Assembly (NCBI GenBank): GCA_946186115.1
Contig: CAMHLV010000004.1
Coordinates: 32,171 to 96,170 of the forward strand
Length of the DNA stretch: 64,000 nt
Reading direction: 5' to 3'
From: an uncultured Prevotella sp.
GTDB lineage: Bacteria > Bacteroidota > Bacteroidia > Bacteroidales > Bacteroidaceae
The position numbers and the translations under genes are program-made. Of the stretch, positions 50,047 through 59,900 are shown one piece after another (within the stretch, counting starts at the first letter, position 1; each line of letters opens with the position of its first letter). The notes under the pieces were generated by a model, which searched no databases, was not told where the DNA came from, and saw nothing but the letters and a program-made list of their open reading frames with translations.

Positions 50047-53037
50047 TTAAAATCTGCCAGGACGGCCACCGCCGAAGCCGCCACCAGGACGGCCACCGCC
50101 GAAGCCTCCGCCGCCGAAACCGCCACGGCCTTCACGGCCACCGCGACCTTCACGGCCGCCAGGACCACCGGGGCCTCGCATGTTGGACATGCCGCCAAAG
50201 AGGTTGAGGCGGTAGATGACGTGCAGCATGGCATAGCTGGTGATGGCATTATACTCGACATCGTTGCGCGACATGGCCGAGATGGTGCGGCTGAATGTTG
50301 ACTGCTGGTGCAGGATGTCGTAGAACTGGAGCGAGATGGTAAGGGCATTGCCACGAAGCAGTGAGTGTGACAGCTGGGCGTTCCAGATAAGTTCGTTGGT
50401 ATTCATTGACGAGTCGTTGTAACCGCGGCGTGAATTCATGTTCATTCCTGTAGAGAGCTGTGTGCCCCAGGGTGCTGTGAGCATGAGGCTTGCTCCGTAA
50501 GAGAATGTCCATGTGTCGAGGTCGTTGTTCTGCTGCAGTTGGCTGCGTGCATGCAGATATTCAAGCGAGCCGTTGAGCTCGAACTCAAGCCAGTCGTTGC
50601 GGAAACTGCCTGTCAGGCGCTCGCTGAGGGTTGTAGAGCGGGTGGTGGATTTCTGCGAATCGCTCTGTGCGCCCACGCTGACGTAGGTGACATTGTTGGC
50701 ATAGCGCATGGTGGTGAAGGTGTTGACATTGAAGTAGCCGGTAGAGTCGATGGCGGTATTGAACATGAACATTCCGAATGCGTTCCAGTTGCCGTTGATA
50801 TTTTCGGGGCGGGTAGTGTTGCCACCAGTCTTGGGGTCGAAGGTGACCATGTTGGCAATGGAATTGTTGGTGGTAGAGAAGTTCAGGTGGGCCATGATGC
50901 TACGCTGATGGTTCTGAATGTAGTTGTTGTAGAACAGGCGGAAGTTCTGCGTGAACGAGGGCTTCAGTCCGGGGTTACCTCTCTTGATGTTGAGGGGGTT
51001 GGAGTCGTCGATAATGTCGAGCAGGTCGCTCATTGAGGGCTGGTCGGTAGTGCCGCGATATGTGAATCGCAACTGGCTGACCTGCGAGATCTTCCAGCGG
51101 AAGTCGGCAGTGGGCGAGAAATTGGTGACGGTGCGTGTGGTGTCGGCATGTATGCCCTGATAGTCTTGTATGAAATGTGACTTCTGGGGCACTAACTGGA
51201 CTCCGACGTTAAGATTGTAGTCCTTACGTGTGACACGCAGGCTCACCTCGGCTGTATGTATGTAGTTCTTGTATTCTGAGAAGCGGCTCAGGTTGATGTC
51301 TTTAGTGTCTTCGAGTGATGTAGGCGGCACTGTGGTGTCGAGCAGCGACAGGTAGTCGTCCCATCCGCGGTATCTCGGGCTGACATTGAAGAAGGGCAGC
51401 GAGAGGCCGCTCAGTTCATAGGTGGCTCGGTCGCTCTTGGTGTATTTGTACTGATACTGATAGCTGAACTGCAGATATGTGCGGGGGAAGATGGGCTCGC
51501 TGTATGACAGGCGTGTGCTGTAGTTCCAATTCTTGGTGGGTGTCACGGAGTAGCGGTTTGCCTGGTAGATGGAGTCGGTATTGGTGGAGCTGACGAGCTG
51601 CAGATATTCTACGAGGCTGTTGCTGAACGACTGGCTCATGCCTTCGCCGTAGTTGCCTGCCACGCGCAGGGTGATGTTGCGACCGGTATTGTTGAGGCGG
51701 CGGTTAAGCTGGAGGAAGCCTCCCACTCGCTTTGAGTCGCTATATGATATGGAATTGTTGGTATTGCGGTTTTTGATGATTCCCAGCGACTTGAGTGTCT
51801 TGAAGGCCTCGTCGGACAGTGGGTCATCGACGTATTTGTAGGGATCTTCGTCGAATGTCAGCTCCAGGCCGTTCTTCAGTCCGTCGCTTGAATTGTATTG
51901 GAAGTTGGGGCGAAGCATGATATTGGTCATAGAGTCGGGGGTCCACTCCAGTCGCATGCGGGCATCCCAGCTGTTGCTGCGCGAGAAGTTCTGATTGAGG
52001 CTATTGTTGAAGGATGACATGGTGCTGCTCATGAAGCTCTCTGACGAGCGGCGATCGAGGGCATCGCCGTCGCTGTGGTTCCAACGGATGCTACCGTCGA
52101 GGGTGAGGCGGTCTTTCTTCTCGTAGTTCAGGTTGACACCTGTCATCTTGGTGGCTGTCAGTCCCTGGCGGCCTCCTCCGAAACGGCCTCCACCGCCTCC
52201 GGAGAATCCCATGTCGTTGACATTGTTGGCACTCGACATGAGGAACAGCTTGATGTCGTCTTTCATCCAGCCGCCGAAGATGCGTCCGCTGTAGCGGCTC
52301 TTGGTGCCTGCTGCCAGGTCGGCATTTATCATTGTGCCTTTATTCATGCCGCGCTTGATGCCGAAGTCGAGCACTGTCTCCTCCTCGCCATCGTCGATGC
52401 CCGAGACGCGTGCCTGGTCGCTCTTCTGGTCGTAGGCTCTCACGCGCTCTACTATTGATGTGGGCAGATTCTTCATGGCCGTCTTGGTGTCGCCGGTCAT
52501 AAATTCCTTGCCATCTACCATTATCTTCTTTACCTCCTTACCGTTGATGGTTATCTTGCCGTCGTCGCCGACTTGTGCTCCGGGCAGTCGCTTAACCAGT
52601 TCCTCGACCACCGAACCTTCGGGGGTGCGATAGGCTGAAGCATTATATACAAAGGTATCGGCCTTGAGTGTCACCTTGGCTGCCTGGCCGGTGACGGTGG
52701 CTCCCTTCAGCATGATGGCGTCGGGCTTAAGGGCCACGGTGCCCAGGGCCACGTCCTTGTCGGTGCCCACGCTGACGCGCTTGGTGTAGGGCTTGAAGCC
52801 TACGCAGGTAATCTGTACTATGTACTTGCCGGCAGCTGGAGCCTTCATGGTGAAATTACCATTCATGTCGGTCAGGGCACCTTTTACGAGTGTGCTGTCA
52901 GTCTTCAGCAGGCGTACCGTGGTCTGTGGCACGGGGTCCTGTGAATCGTTTTCAATCACTGTTCCGGTAACATTGCGCTGAGCCATGGCCACTATGGCCG
53001 TCAGCGACAGAAAAAGGAGGGATAAAGTTCGTCTCAT
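50047..53037 (-). CDS. large outer-membrane beta-barrel protein (TonB receptor-like, CarboxypepD_reg domain)
   Basis: 996 residues. Start at MRRTLSLLFLSLTAIVAMAQ (signal peptide); the frame is open for another 188 codons upstream across the divergent aroB gene, clearly a shadow. Residues ~22-110 are a carboxypeptidase-regulatory-like domain (VTGTVIENDSQDPVPQTTV), then a plug-like part (TPEGSVVEELVKRLPGAQVG, KKIMVDGKEFMTGD) and an outer-membrane barrel of the OMP_b-brl family. The last ~45 residues are a Gly-Arg-rich tail (RGGFGGGGFGGGRPGG). It probably exports or imports a peptide or other ligand; no SusD partner. Cargo unknown. Confidence 0.83.
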   Translation of the reverse strand: MRRTLSLLFLSLTAIVAMAQRNVTGTVIENDSQDPVPQTTVRLLKTDSTLVKGALTDMNGNFTMKAPAAGKYIVQITCVGFKPYTKRVSVGTDKDVALGTVALKPDAIMLKGATVTGQAAKVTLKADTFVYNASAYRTPEGSVVEELVKRLPGAQVGDDGKITINGKEVKKIMVDGKEFMTGDTKTAMKNLPTSIVERVRAYDQKSDQARVSGIDDGEEETVLDFGIKRGMNKGTMINADLAAGTKSRYSGRIFGGWMKDDIKLFLMSSANNVNDMGFSGGGGGRFGGGRQGLTATKMTGVNLNYEKKDRLTLDGSIRWNHSDGDALDRRSSESFMSSTMSSFNNSLNQNFSRSNSWDARMRLEWTPDSMTNIMLRPNFQYNSSDGLKNGLELTFDEDPYKYVDDPLSDEAFKTLKSLGIIKNRNTNNSISYSDSKRVGGFLQLNRRLNNTGRNITLRVAGNYGEGMSQSFSNSLVEYLQLVSSTNTDSIYQANRYSVTPTKNWNYSTRLSYSEPIFPRTYLQFSYQYQYKYTKSDRATYELSGLSLPFFNVSPRYRGWDDYLSLLDTTVPPTSLEDTKDINLSRFSEYKNYIHTAEVSLRVTRKDYNLNVGVQLVPQKSHFIQDYQGIHADTTRTVTNFSPTADFRWKISQVSQLRFTYRGTTDQPSMSDLLDIIDDSNPLNIKRGNPGLKPSFTQNFRLFYNNYIQNHQRSIMAHLNFSTTNNSIANMVTFDPKTGGNTTRPENINGNWNAFGMFMFNTAIDSTGYFNVNTFTTMRYANNVTYVSVGAQSDSQKSTTRSTTLSERLTGSFRNDWLEFELNGSLEYLHARSQLQQNNDLDTWTFSYGASLMLTAPWGTQLSTGMNMNSRRGYNDSSMNTNELIWNAQLSHSLLRGNALTISLQFYDILHQQSTFSRTISAMSRNDVEYNAITSYAMLHVIYRLNLFGGMSNMRGPGGPGGREGRGGREGRGGFGGGGFGGGRPGGGFGGGRPGRF

Positions 53038-53080
53038 ATATTTGTTTTTGCGAATTACGATAAATATGACGCACAGAAGT

Positions 53081-53111
53081 TTTGAAGGTTTAAAAAAAAA
53101 TCGTAATTTTG
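53081..53111 (+). promoter_or_regulatory. promoter of aroB
   Basis: TTTG (53081-53084), 19 bases, TAATTTTG (53104-53111); 23 bases later is the start codon. Confidence 0.7.
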
Positions 53112-53134
53112 CCGTCTCAAACCAAACAAAAACA

Positions 53135-54181
53135 ATGGAACAGCAGAAAGTAGTCATCTCACACGACTTGCGGAAGGCCCTCACCGAGGCCATTGGCGAG
53201 GTTAGCCACGACCGCCTTTTTATTCTCACCGACGATATCACACGGCAGCTGTGTCTGCCCGTAATAGCCGACTTCGACTGTGTGCAGGGCGCACATGTCA
53301 TCACCATCGGGGCCACTGATGCCAACAAGACTCTCGACTCGCTCAGCCATGTGTGGAGCGACTTGCAGCGCAAGGGGGCAACACGCCATTCGCTTATGGT
53401 GAACCTGGGCGGCGGTATGGTGACCGACCTGGGCGGATTTGCAGCATCTACATTCAAGCGCGGTATATCATATATCAATATTCCTACTACGCTGCTATCG
53501 ATGGTGGATGCCAGCGTGGGCGGTAAGACGGGTATCAACTTCGGCGGACTGAAGAATGAGATCGGTGTGTTCAACAATGCACGCTCAGTGATACTGGACA
53601 CTACTTTCCTGAGTACCCTCGACGAGGAGAATATGCTCTCAGGCTATGCCGAGATGCTGAAGCACGGACTTATCAGCAACGATGCCATGTGGGCAGAGCT
53701 GTTGAGTGATGAGTTGTTGGTGAATAGTGAGCAATTGGCTGCCGCACTTGAGAAGAGCGTTGCAGTAAAGCAGCGCATCGTCACCGAAGATCCTACGGAG
53801 CAGGGCATCCGCAAGGCTCTCAACCTGGGACATACTGCCGGCCATGCCTTTGAGTCGCTGGCTCTGGAGCGCCAGCCCGTGCTGCACGGATATGCCGTGG
53901 CATGGGGCCTGATAGTGGAACTGTATCTGTGCTGTGTGAAAACGGGCTTCCCCACGGACAAGATGCGGCAGACCGTCAGCTTCATCCGCGAGCACTATGG
54001 CAGGATGGCCGTCACCTGCGACGACTATCCACGACTGCTGGAGCTGATGCACCACGACAAGAAGAATACGGGCAACACCATCAACTTCACTCTCTTGGGC
54101 AATATCGGCGACATACGCATTAACCAGACTGCCACTGAGGATGAAATCCGCGAAGCCCTTGACTTCTACCGCGAAGGATAA
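53135..54181 (+). CDS. aroB: 3-dehydroquinate synthase
   Basis: 348 residues; converts DAHP to 3-dehydroquinate in the shikimate pathway. NAD-binding GGGMVTDLGGFAASTFKRG, the strand NIPTTLLSMVDASVGGKTGI, metal ligands in EMLKHGLIS, LNLGHTAGHAFE and VLHGYAVAWG. The frame begins at 52985 but homology begins at MEQQKV after the promoter. Slightly divergent from E. coli but all catalytic motifs are kept. Confidence 0.93.
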   Translation: MEQQKVVISHDLRKALTEAIGEVSHDRLFILTDDITRQLCLPVIADFDCVQGAHVITIGATDANKTLDSLSHVWSDLQRKGATRHSLMVNLGGGMVTDLGGFAASTFKRGISYINIPTTLLSMVDASVGGKTGINFGGLKNEIGVFNNARSVILDTTFLSTLDEENMLSGYAEMLKHGLISNDAMWAELLSDELLVNSEQLAAALEKSVAVKQRIVTEDPTEQGIRKALNLGHTAGHAFESLALERQPVLHGYAVAWGLIVELYLCCVKTGFPTDKMRQTVSFIREHYGRMAVTCDDYPRLLELMHHDKKNTGNTINFTLLGNIGDIRINQTATEDEIREALDFYREG

Positions 54182-54187
54182 CGGCCT

Positions 54188-54307
54188 ATGAGCAGAAGCA
54201 AAGAAGAAGCCATTGCGGCAGGTGTGAAAGTCGCCGATACGTTGCACAACATGAAGCGACGCAAGCCATGGCATAATTATCACCGCAAAGGGACTTATAT
54301 AGATTGA
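54188..54307 (+). CDS. possible 39-residue basic peptide
   Basis: Starts 6 bases after the aroB stop: MSRSKEEAIAAGVKVADTLH, then a Lys/Arg/His-rich half (MKRRKPWHNYHRKGTYID). Close spacing to aroB suggests co-translation. No family recognised; may be a remnant. Confidence 0.4.
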   Translation: MSRSKEEAIAAGVKVADTLHNMKRRKPWHNYHRKGTYID

Positions 54308-54584
54308 AAGTTCCAAATAATTGGACAAGAATTTTGTCGCAGTTCACTATCCTCTAATGCCGTTCGGAAATGCTGTAAGTGCCGTACTAAAACCTTGAGA
54401 GCGCCGCACCAAAGTTAAAACTGCGTCGGTGTTTGTTAAAACAACGTCGCTGTTTACAAAAACAACGTCGACGTTTACAAAAACAATGCCATTGTTTTAT
54501 GTTTTTCTATCAACCTCCCCCGACCCCTCCTTTCTAAGGAGGGGAGCAAATTACATTTTGACACATCCTCCTGTCTGTATATGT
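54308..54584. other. 277-base gap between aroB region and tamL
   Basis: Holds the 21-bp tandem array and a 9-bp hairpin (CCCCTCCTT 54525-54533 with AAGGAGGGG 54537-54545, loop TCT) of the C/G-rich type also seen at 41281. No gene. Confidence 0.6.
54418..54501. repeat. 21-bp tandem repeat, four copies, with palindromic cores
   Basis: Units start at 54418, 54439, 54460 and 54481. The pattern is AAAACAACGTCGnnGTTTACA; unit 3 contains the perfect palindrome AACGTCGACGTT, unit 4 keeps the symmetry with CAATGCCATTG instead. Translated in one frame it reads KTTSLFT-like heptads, but no gene encloses it. Confidence 0.88.
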
Positions 54585-56981
54585 TTAGAAGGGATAGCCG
54601 ATGGCAAAGTGGAGGGTTTGGTTGCCCTTGAAGCTGTCGACATTGAAGTAGCCGGACTTGGTGGTGTCGTACGGCAGGTGGAGGGCGACACCCCAATCGA
54701 GACGGATAATGAGGAAACCGAGGTCGTAACGGATGCCGAGACCGGTACCGAGAGCCTGCTCACGGAAGAAGTTGCGCAGTTTGAAGTTGCCTGGTGAGAA
54801 TTTATCATCCAGAGCCGGGTCACCGTAGCGGTCGCCGGGCGGCATCCAGACATTACCGGCATCGAGGAACAGGGCTCCATGCAGGTTGCCGAAGAGCTGG
54901 GTACGATACTCCAGGTTCCAGATAAACTTGATGGTGCCATTGCGCATGAGATAGTCTGTGGCACGGTCGCCGAAGCTCTTGATGGCACCGGGGCCGATGC
55001 CGCGCACCGAGAAGGCACGGATGCTGTTGGCACCGCCGGCATAGAACATCTCGCTGTTGGGAACCCAGTCGCTGTTGCCGTAATGCCAGATATAGCCTGC
55101 ATTGATGTGACCCACAAGGCTCGACGTGCTGTTCAGCCGCCACGTCTTGGTGAAGTCGGTTTCAATCTCGAGAAACTGTGAGTAGGGATTCTTGAAGAGC
55201 TTCTTGTCTTTCTCAAACCACGACCTGCCGGCGGCCACGTAGGCCAGCGACACGATATTGCCTGACTCGGAAACGGTGGTCTCCCAGCGAATGGGGTTCA
55301 GCATCTCTGCGGGACTGTTGTAGAAATAGGTATAGCGCATCTCGGGGATGAAGTAGTCCTGCATAGATACAGCCAGATAGTAATTGTCGTATATCAGCGA
55401 ATCGTATTCGCTGGTGTGGCTGTTCATGAACTGGTACTTCACCGTCAGCGGCGACAACTCATGGCGGCTCTGGGCCGACGACTGCCAGCTGTAGGTCCAC
55501 TCGCCACTGACCACGTGCATCTTATAGTACTTGGGACGGTGGATGATGTCGGTAGACACTTTGGCCAGGGTGGTAGGCGTGCTATAGAAGCGACGGCGAC
55601 GGATGGGGCGTCCCTGCTGGTCGCGACGGATGCGGTTGCCGCCGAAGAAAGGCGCGATGATACGCGGGAACTCGATGCTGGCATCGGCACCATACTCGTA
55701 GTTGTTCATCTGGGAGCCGCCACTGGTTGACCACTCGTAGGAGCCGTGGAGATTGATGTCGAGTTTCTCAGCGCCACGGAAGGCATTACGCCGTGCAACA
55801 CCCATGCGCAGCTCAGGTCCCAAGCGACCGATGGTACGGGCATTGAAATTGGTCTCGATATAGAAGTCCCACGGCTTGTCGAACGTGCAGTTAAGCGTCA
55901 GGTCGAGGGTGTCTGGAGATGAAAGTGAAGGGTTTAGAGTGAAGAGTGAAGAATCTGCAACCGCAGTGGATTTCCGGCGCGGGGTGAACTGCAGGTCGAT
56001 GGACGAGAAGAGGCCCATGGCATTGATCTTGTTAACGGACTGCACGTGGTTGTCGTAGCTGTAGAGCTGGCGCGGGCGCAGCTTCATGTCGGCCATCAGC
56101 ACACGGGTACGGATGGGCGGTTTCTTGCCGGAAAAGCGCACGGTGAAGAAACGGCCTACCAGGGAGTCGGTGGGTTGCTCCATAAAGGTCTTGCGCATAT
56201 TGATATTGACGCGCCCGATATACCACTTGCGCTTGGCTTCATCGGGGACGCCGTCGGCCATCTGCAGTCGCAGCTGTGCCTTGCCGTCGACCATGAGGGT
56301 GTCGGCAAGATAGGAGGCATATCCCGACTGGTAATAGTAGTAGCCGTTGTTGCGCAGCAGCTGGCTGATGCGGTTGCGCTCGGCATCGAGGGCAGCAACA
56401 GCAAAGGGACTGCCCCTGTGAATCTTAGCATCGTCGAGGTTGGCTTGTATGAGACTGTCAGCGTCGGCGGGGAAGCCGAAGTAGCCGATGCTGTCAAGGA
56501 GGTAGAGGCGGTCAGGATAAACGCTATAGGAGATCTTAGCGGTCTTGGGATTGGGGCGCTGAATGACCTCGTAGTCCACATGGCCGTTCAGATAGCCGTG
56601 GTTGCGGAGCACCGACTGGGCGACGGAAGCGCGCAGGGCAGGATTGACCCACGACATGAGCACGGGCTGCTTGCCGAACGACTTGAACATCCACTTGCCG
56701 AAACCTGTCTCGCTGTCTTTGTAGCGGTTCCAGATGCTGACACCCAACGAGAAGGGTACGCGGTAGTAACTGCTGCCGAGGATGGCACCGTTGGGGGCAG
56801 TGGCCAGCGACGCCTCGACCTCTTCCTGCGTGGCAGTAAAGTTGGAGCTGTCCGACGGTTCACGGTGATAGGTAATCTTCTTCAAGCCGGTGAAGAGCTG
56901 GTCGTCATCGGGAATGTTCTTCGTCATGGAACAAGAGACGAGGAACAGCACGCAGAACAGGTATATGCTATTTCTTTTCAT
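54585..56981 (-). CDS. tamL: TamL, BamA/TamA-family outer-membrane assembly lipoprotein
   Basis: 798 residues. Start set at MKRNSIYLFCVLFLVSCSMT, a lipobox (LVSC), as in the Bacteroidota lipoprotein form of TamA. POTRA domains ~25-370 (TAKISYSVYPDRLYLLDSIG, AERNRISQLLRNNGYYYYQS) and an Omp85 barrel to the terminal ALHLPYDTTKSGYFNV...IGYPF, with the loop-6 motif VRGIG. It overlaps tamB by 14 bases (56968-56981). With TamB it forms an outer-membrane insertion/assembly module. Confidence 0.9.
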   Translation of the reverse strand: MKRNSIYLFCVLFLVSCSMTKNIPDDDQLFTGLKKITYHREPSDSSNFTATQEEVEASLATAPNGAILGSSYYRVPFSLGVSIWNRYKDSETGFGKWMFKSFGKQPVLMSWVNPALRASVAQSVLRNHGYLNGHVDYEVIQRPNPKTAKISYSVYPDRLYLLDSIGYFGFPADADSLIQANLDDAKIHRGSPFAVAALDAERNRISQLLRNNGYYYYQSGYASYLADTLMVDGKAQLRLQMADGVPDEAKRKWYIGRVNINMRKTFMEQPTDSLVGRFFTVRFSGKKPPIRTRVLMADMKLRPRQLYSYDNHVQSVNKINAMGLFSSIDLQFTPRRKSTAVADSSLFTLNPSLSSPDTLDLTLNCTFDKPWDFYIETNFNARTIGRLGPELRMGVARRNAFRGAEKLDINLHGSYEWSTSGGSQMNNYEYGADASIEFPRIIAPFFGGNRIRRDQQGRPIRRRRFYSTPTTLAKVSTDIIHRPKYYKMHVVSGEWTYSWQSSAQSRHELSPLTVKYQFMNSHTSEYDSLIYDNYYLAVSMQDYFIPEMRYTYFYNSPAEMLNPIRWETTVSESGNIVSLAYVAAGRSWFEKDKKLFKNPYSQFLEIETDFTKTWRLNSTSSLVGHINAGYIWHYGNSDWVPNSEMFYAGGANSIRAFSVRGIGPGAIKSFGDRATDYLMRNGTIKFIWNLEYRTQLFGNLHGALFLDAGNVWMPPGDRYGDPALDDKFSPGNFKLRNFFREQALGTGLGIRYDLGFLIIRLDWGVALHLPYDTTKSGYFNVDSFKGNQTLHFAIGYPF

Positions 56982-59900
56982 CGGTGATAGTGGTCTGTTT
57001 GGTGGAATCGCGGGGAGCGAGCGGCACTCTCGGAGTATACTGGGGCGCCGGGTCCTTGAAGCGGAAGATGTCCCAGAAGCTCTGCAGCTTGCGGCGCCAC
57101 ATGTAGCCGCCGCCATATTTCTGGGAATAGCCGTCCAGCCAGTCGTAGCTGTTGTTCTGATAGTACAGCGTGATGAACTTGTTGGCCGTCTGGTCGAGGC
57201 GGTATTCCAGCGATACATTGTCGAAGAAGGAATTGTTGCGCTGCTGCAGCTCGGCACCCGTCGACACCTTGCCGCCCACGGTAATCTTCAGGCGGTTGTC
57301 CATGAAGCGCTTGGCAAACTTGAACGAGTAGTCGGTGTGCAGATTGCCTGCACCATCAGAGGACTGGTCCATACCGACAGAGAGGTCCAGTGTACGCAGG
57401 GCATTGCCGGTAATCTGGCTGATCTCTGAACTGAGGAACGAGCTGAGTGCCGAGTTCATGCTGAAGGCACCGGTTTGGCCGTCGGCCAGATACATGCCGG
57501 TGGTAAGCATCGTGACGGCGAGCTTGCTGCGCTGCTCGACACCCATTGACTGCAATTCGCTATGGATCTGCATGTCCTCGGGCGCATCGAGGGTAAACAC
57601 CAGTCCCATGTCGTTGAGCGTCTTGGTGATGACGACACCACAGTCGAAGGTGACGCTACGACCGGCTCCCTCAGTGCCACCGACGACAGCCTTGGTGCGC
57701 TCGGTGGCCGTAATGTTCAGCGTGGGATTCATCGGGTCGCCCGTAAACTCAATATAGGAACCGTCCTGGATGGTGAACGTCTTGAGCGGAATGACGTGCA
57801 TGGAGTACTTCATCTCGCCGTTCGACAGGGTATAGCGGCCACGCAGCTGCAGGTTGTCAGCCGGCGTGTACTGCATGCGCAACGTGCCGCCACCCACCAG
57901 GTCGATATAGTTGGAGTGGTCGGTATTGAGGTAGGCCATGACGTGGGCACCCTTCGACACGTCGACGGTCATATCCATCTGGAAGCCATTCAGGACCGGC
58001 GGCTCCACGACCACCTGGGTCGTATCGCTGAAATCGGTGAACTTGACCAGCTCGTTCAGCTGGTTGTCGGTGGTCAGCGGCGAGTCGCGGAGCACGTAGC
58101 TCATGTCCGTCGAGCCCAGCACGTCTAACCTGCCGCGCAACGACAGGTTGTCGACAGGGCCACGCATGCGGGCAAAGACATTGACGAAGGCCTTGCCGTA
58201 GGCCACGCTGTTGGGGTTCTCCTTGGCGCCTATCAACTGGAAGTTCTGAGCCCGCATGCGCAGATTAACCATGACGCGCTCAAGATTGCTAAAGTCGACA
58301 TCGCCCTGGACGTTGAGCGGGTTGTCATTATAGGCATAGACTGTGAAGTTTTCCAATAGCAGCTTGCTGCCGATGATGCGCACGGGGTCGTTGTCGAAGC
58401 GCAGCCGCATGCCGTATGGTACACTCTCCAAGTAGGCTGAGTCCAGATAGATTTCGCCATCCACCTGAGGTGCCGCCAGGGGACCCTTGATGGACAACTC
58501 GCCCTCGCCGAAGCCATGCAGACCGAAGAGCTGGTCGGGAACGAAACCGTTGATCAGTGACAGCGGCAGCCGCTCCATCAGGAAACGGGCATCAACCGAA
58601 CCCTTGTCCTGATTATAATAGGTGCCCGTCAGCATGCCGACCTCTTCGCCGTCCATCAGCAGGCGGGCTTCAATGGCATGGGCATCGTCTTCCTTCTGCA
58701 GATAGACCAGCTCTGTGCTGACATTGCCAATGGGACAACGCTCGTACGTCATGTTCTGCACGGACATATCGCTGACCACGGACAGGTGTCCCTCATGATC
58801 GAGCACCACGTGGTGGTCGCCGTTCAAAAGGCCAGTGAGACGGGGGGCATAGGGCATCACGGAGGTGAGGTCTTCGAGATTAAACTTATTCATGCTGATA
58901 GTGATATCCTGAAGGGCTGTGGGGTCGCTGTCCTCGCTATAGATCTTTACACCAGTGCCATCGTCGGCTATCAAGTCAATCCTGGCCTTCACCTTGTTGT
59001 CTTTTCCCAGGAAGATGAAGTTGTCGCTGTTCAAGTTGAACTCCTTGTAACCCAAGGTGGGACGCTCGGGAACCAGATGGAAGTTGAGACCGCTATCAAC
59101 CATCTCGGCCTGAGCACCGATACGGCCCCCCAACCTGTCTTCAGAGTCGTAGTAGCGGACACCCATCGTGGCACCGCGCTCCTGCAGGACACCGTCGAAA
59201 AGAGCGTTGAACACAATCTGGGGGTTCTTCTTGTTGTTACGCACCTGACCGCCGAACGACAGATGGCTGTCGCGCTGTGTCAGGCGGAAGGTAATGGTAT
59301 CGAGACGCACTTCGCCCACGGTAAGGGAATGGACATAGCCTTTGCCGTTAAGGCCCGTTGCGGGCGAGGCATCAAGGTCGAACAGCAGGCTCTTGAAGTC
59401 GATGTTCTGGGTGCTGTTGAGGAAGGTAATCACAGGATTCTCACGCAGGCTTTCCACATGGAGCTTCATGGTGGGCAGCAGGCGCCGGATGGCTGACTGG
59501 TTGATGATGCGCTGATTGTACTGGGCCATGACGGAGTCAGAGAGGACGGAGAACTTCTGCAACAACTGCTCATAGTTGCCGCTGGCATCGAGCTTCACGA
59601 TGAAGTCACCGCTCTGGGCCCGGACATAGGTAGTGTCCTGACGGGTTTTCACCAGCAGACCTATGTCGGACGGACGATATGTATTAGAGGAGTCGCGAAT
59701 GGAGAGGTCGTTGAAAAGACCACTCACCGTATGCGTCATCTTCAGGTCGGAGGAAATGTCGACATGACCGCAGACTCCGATAGACAGCGGGCGGTCTACC
59801 AGTTGCATTTTGTAGAGGTCGGCATGCGACAGGTCGGCAGTAAGGGTGCCGTCGAAACCCTGCTTCTTCATGAGGGCGTCCAGAGTCACAGTTCCTTCCA

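Noticed and set aside
52985..53134. 50-codon N-terminal extension of aroB
   Set aside because: It overlaps the divergent gene's signal peptide and the aroB promoter; homology starts at 53135.
53038..53601. 188-codon upstream extension of the outer-membrane protein frame
   Set aside because: It covers the aroB promoter and 5' half on the other strand and precedes a clear signal peptide start at 53037.
54418..54501. Possible CRISPR array or coding heptad repeat
   Set aside because: There are no spacers, and the frame that reads KTTSLFT heptads continues into sequence antisense to tamL.
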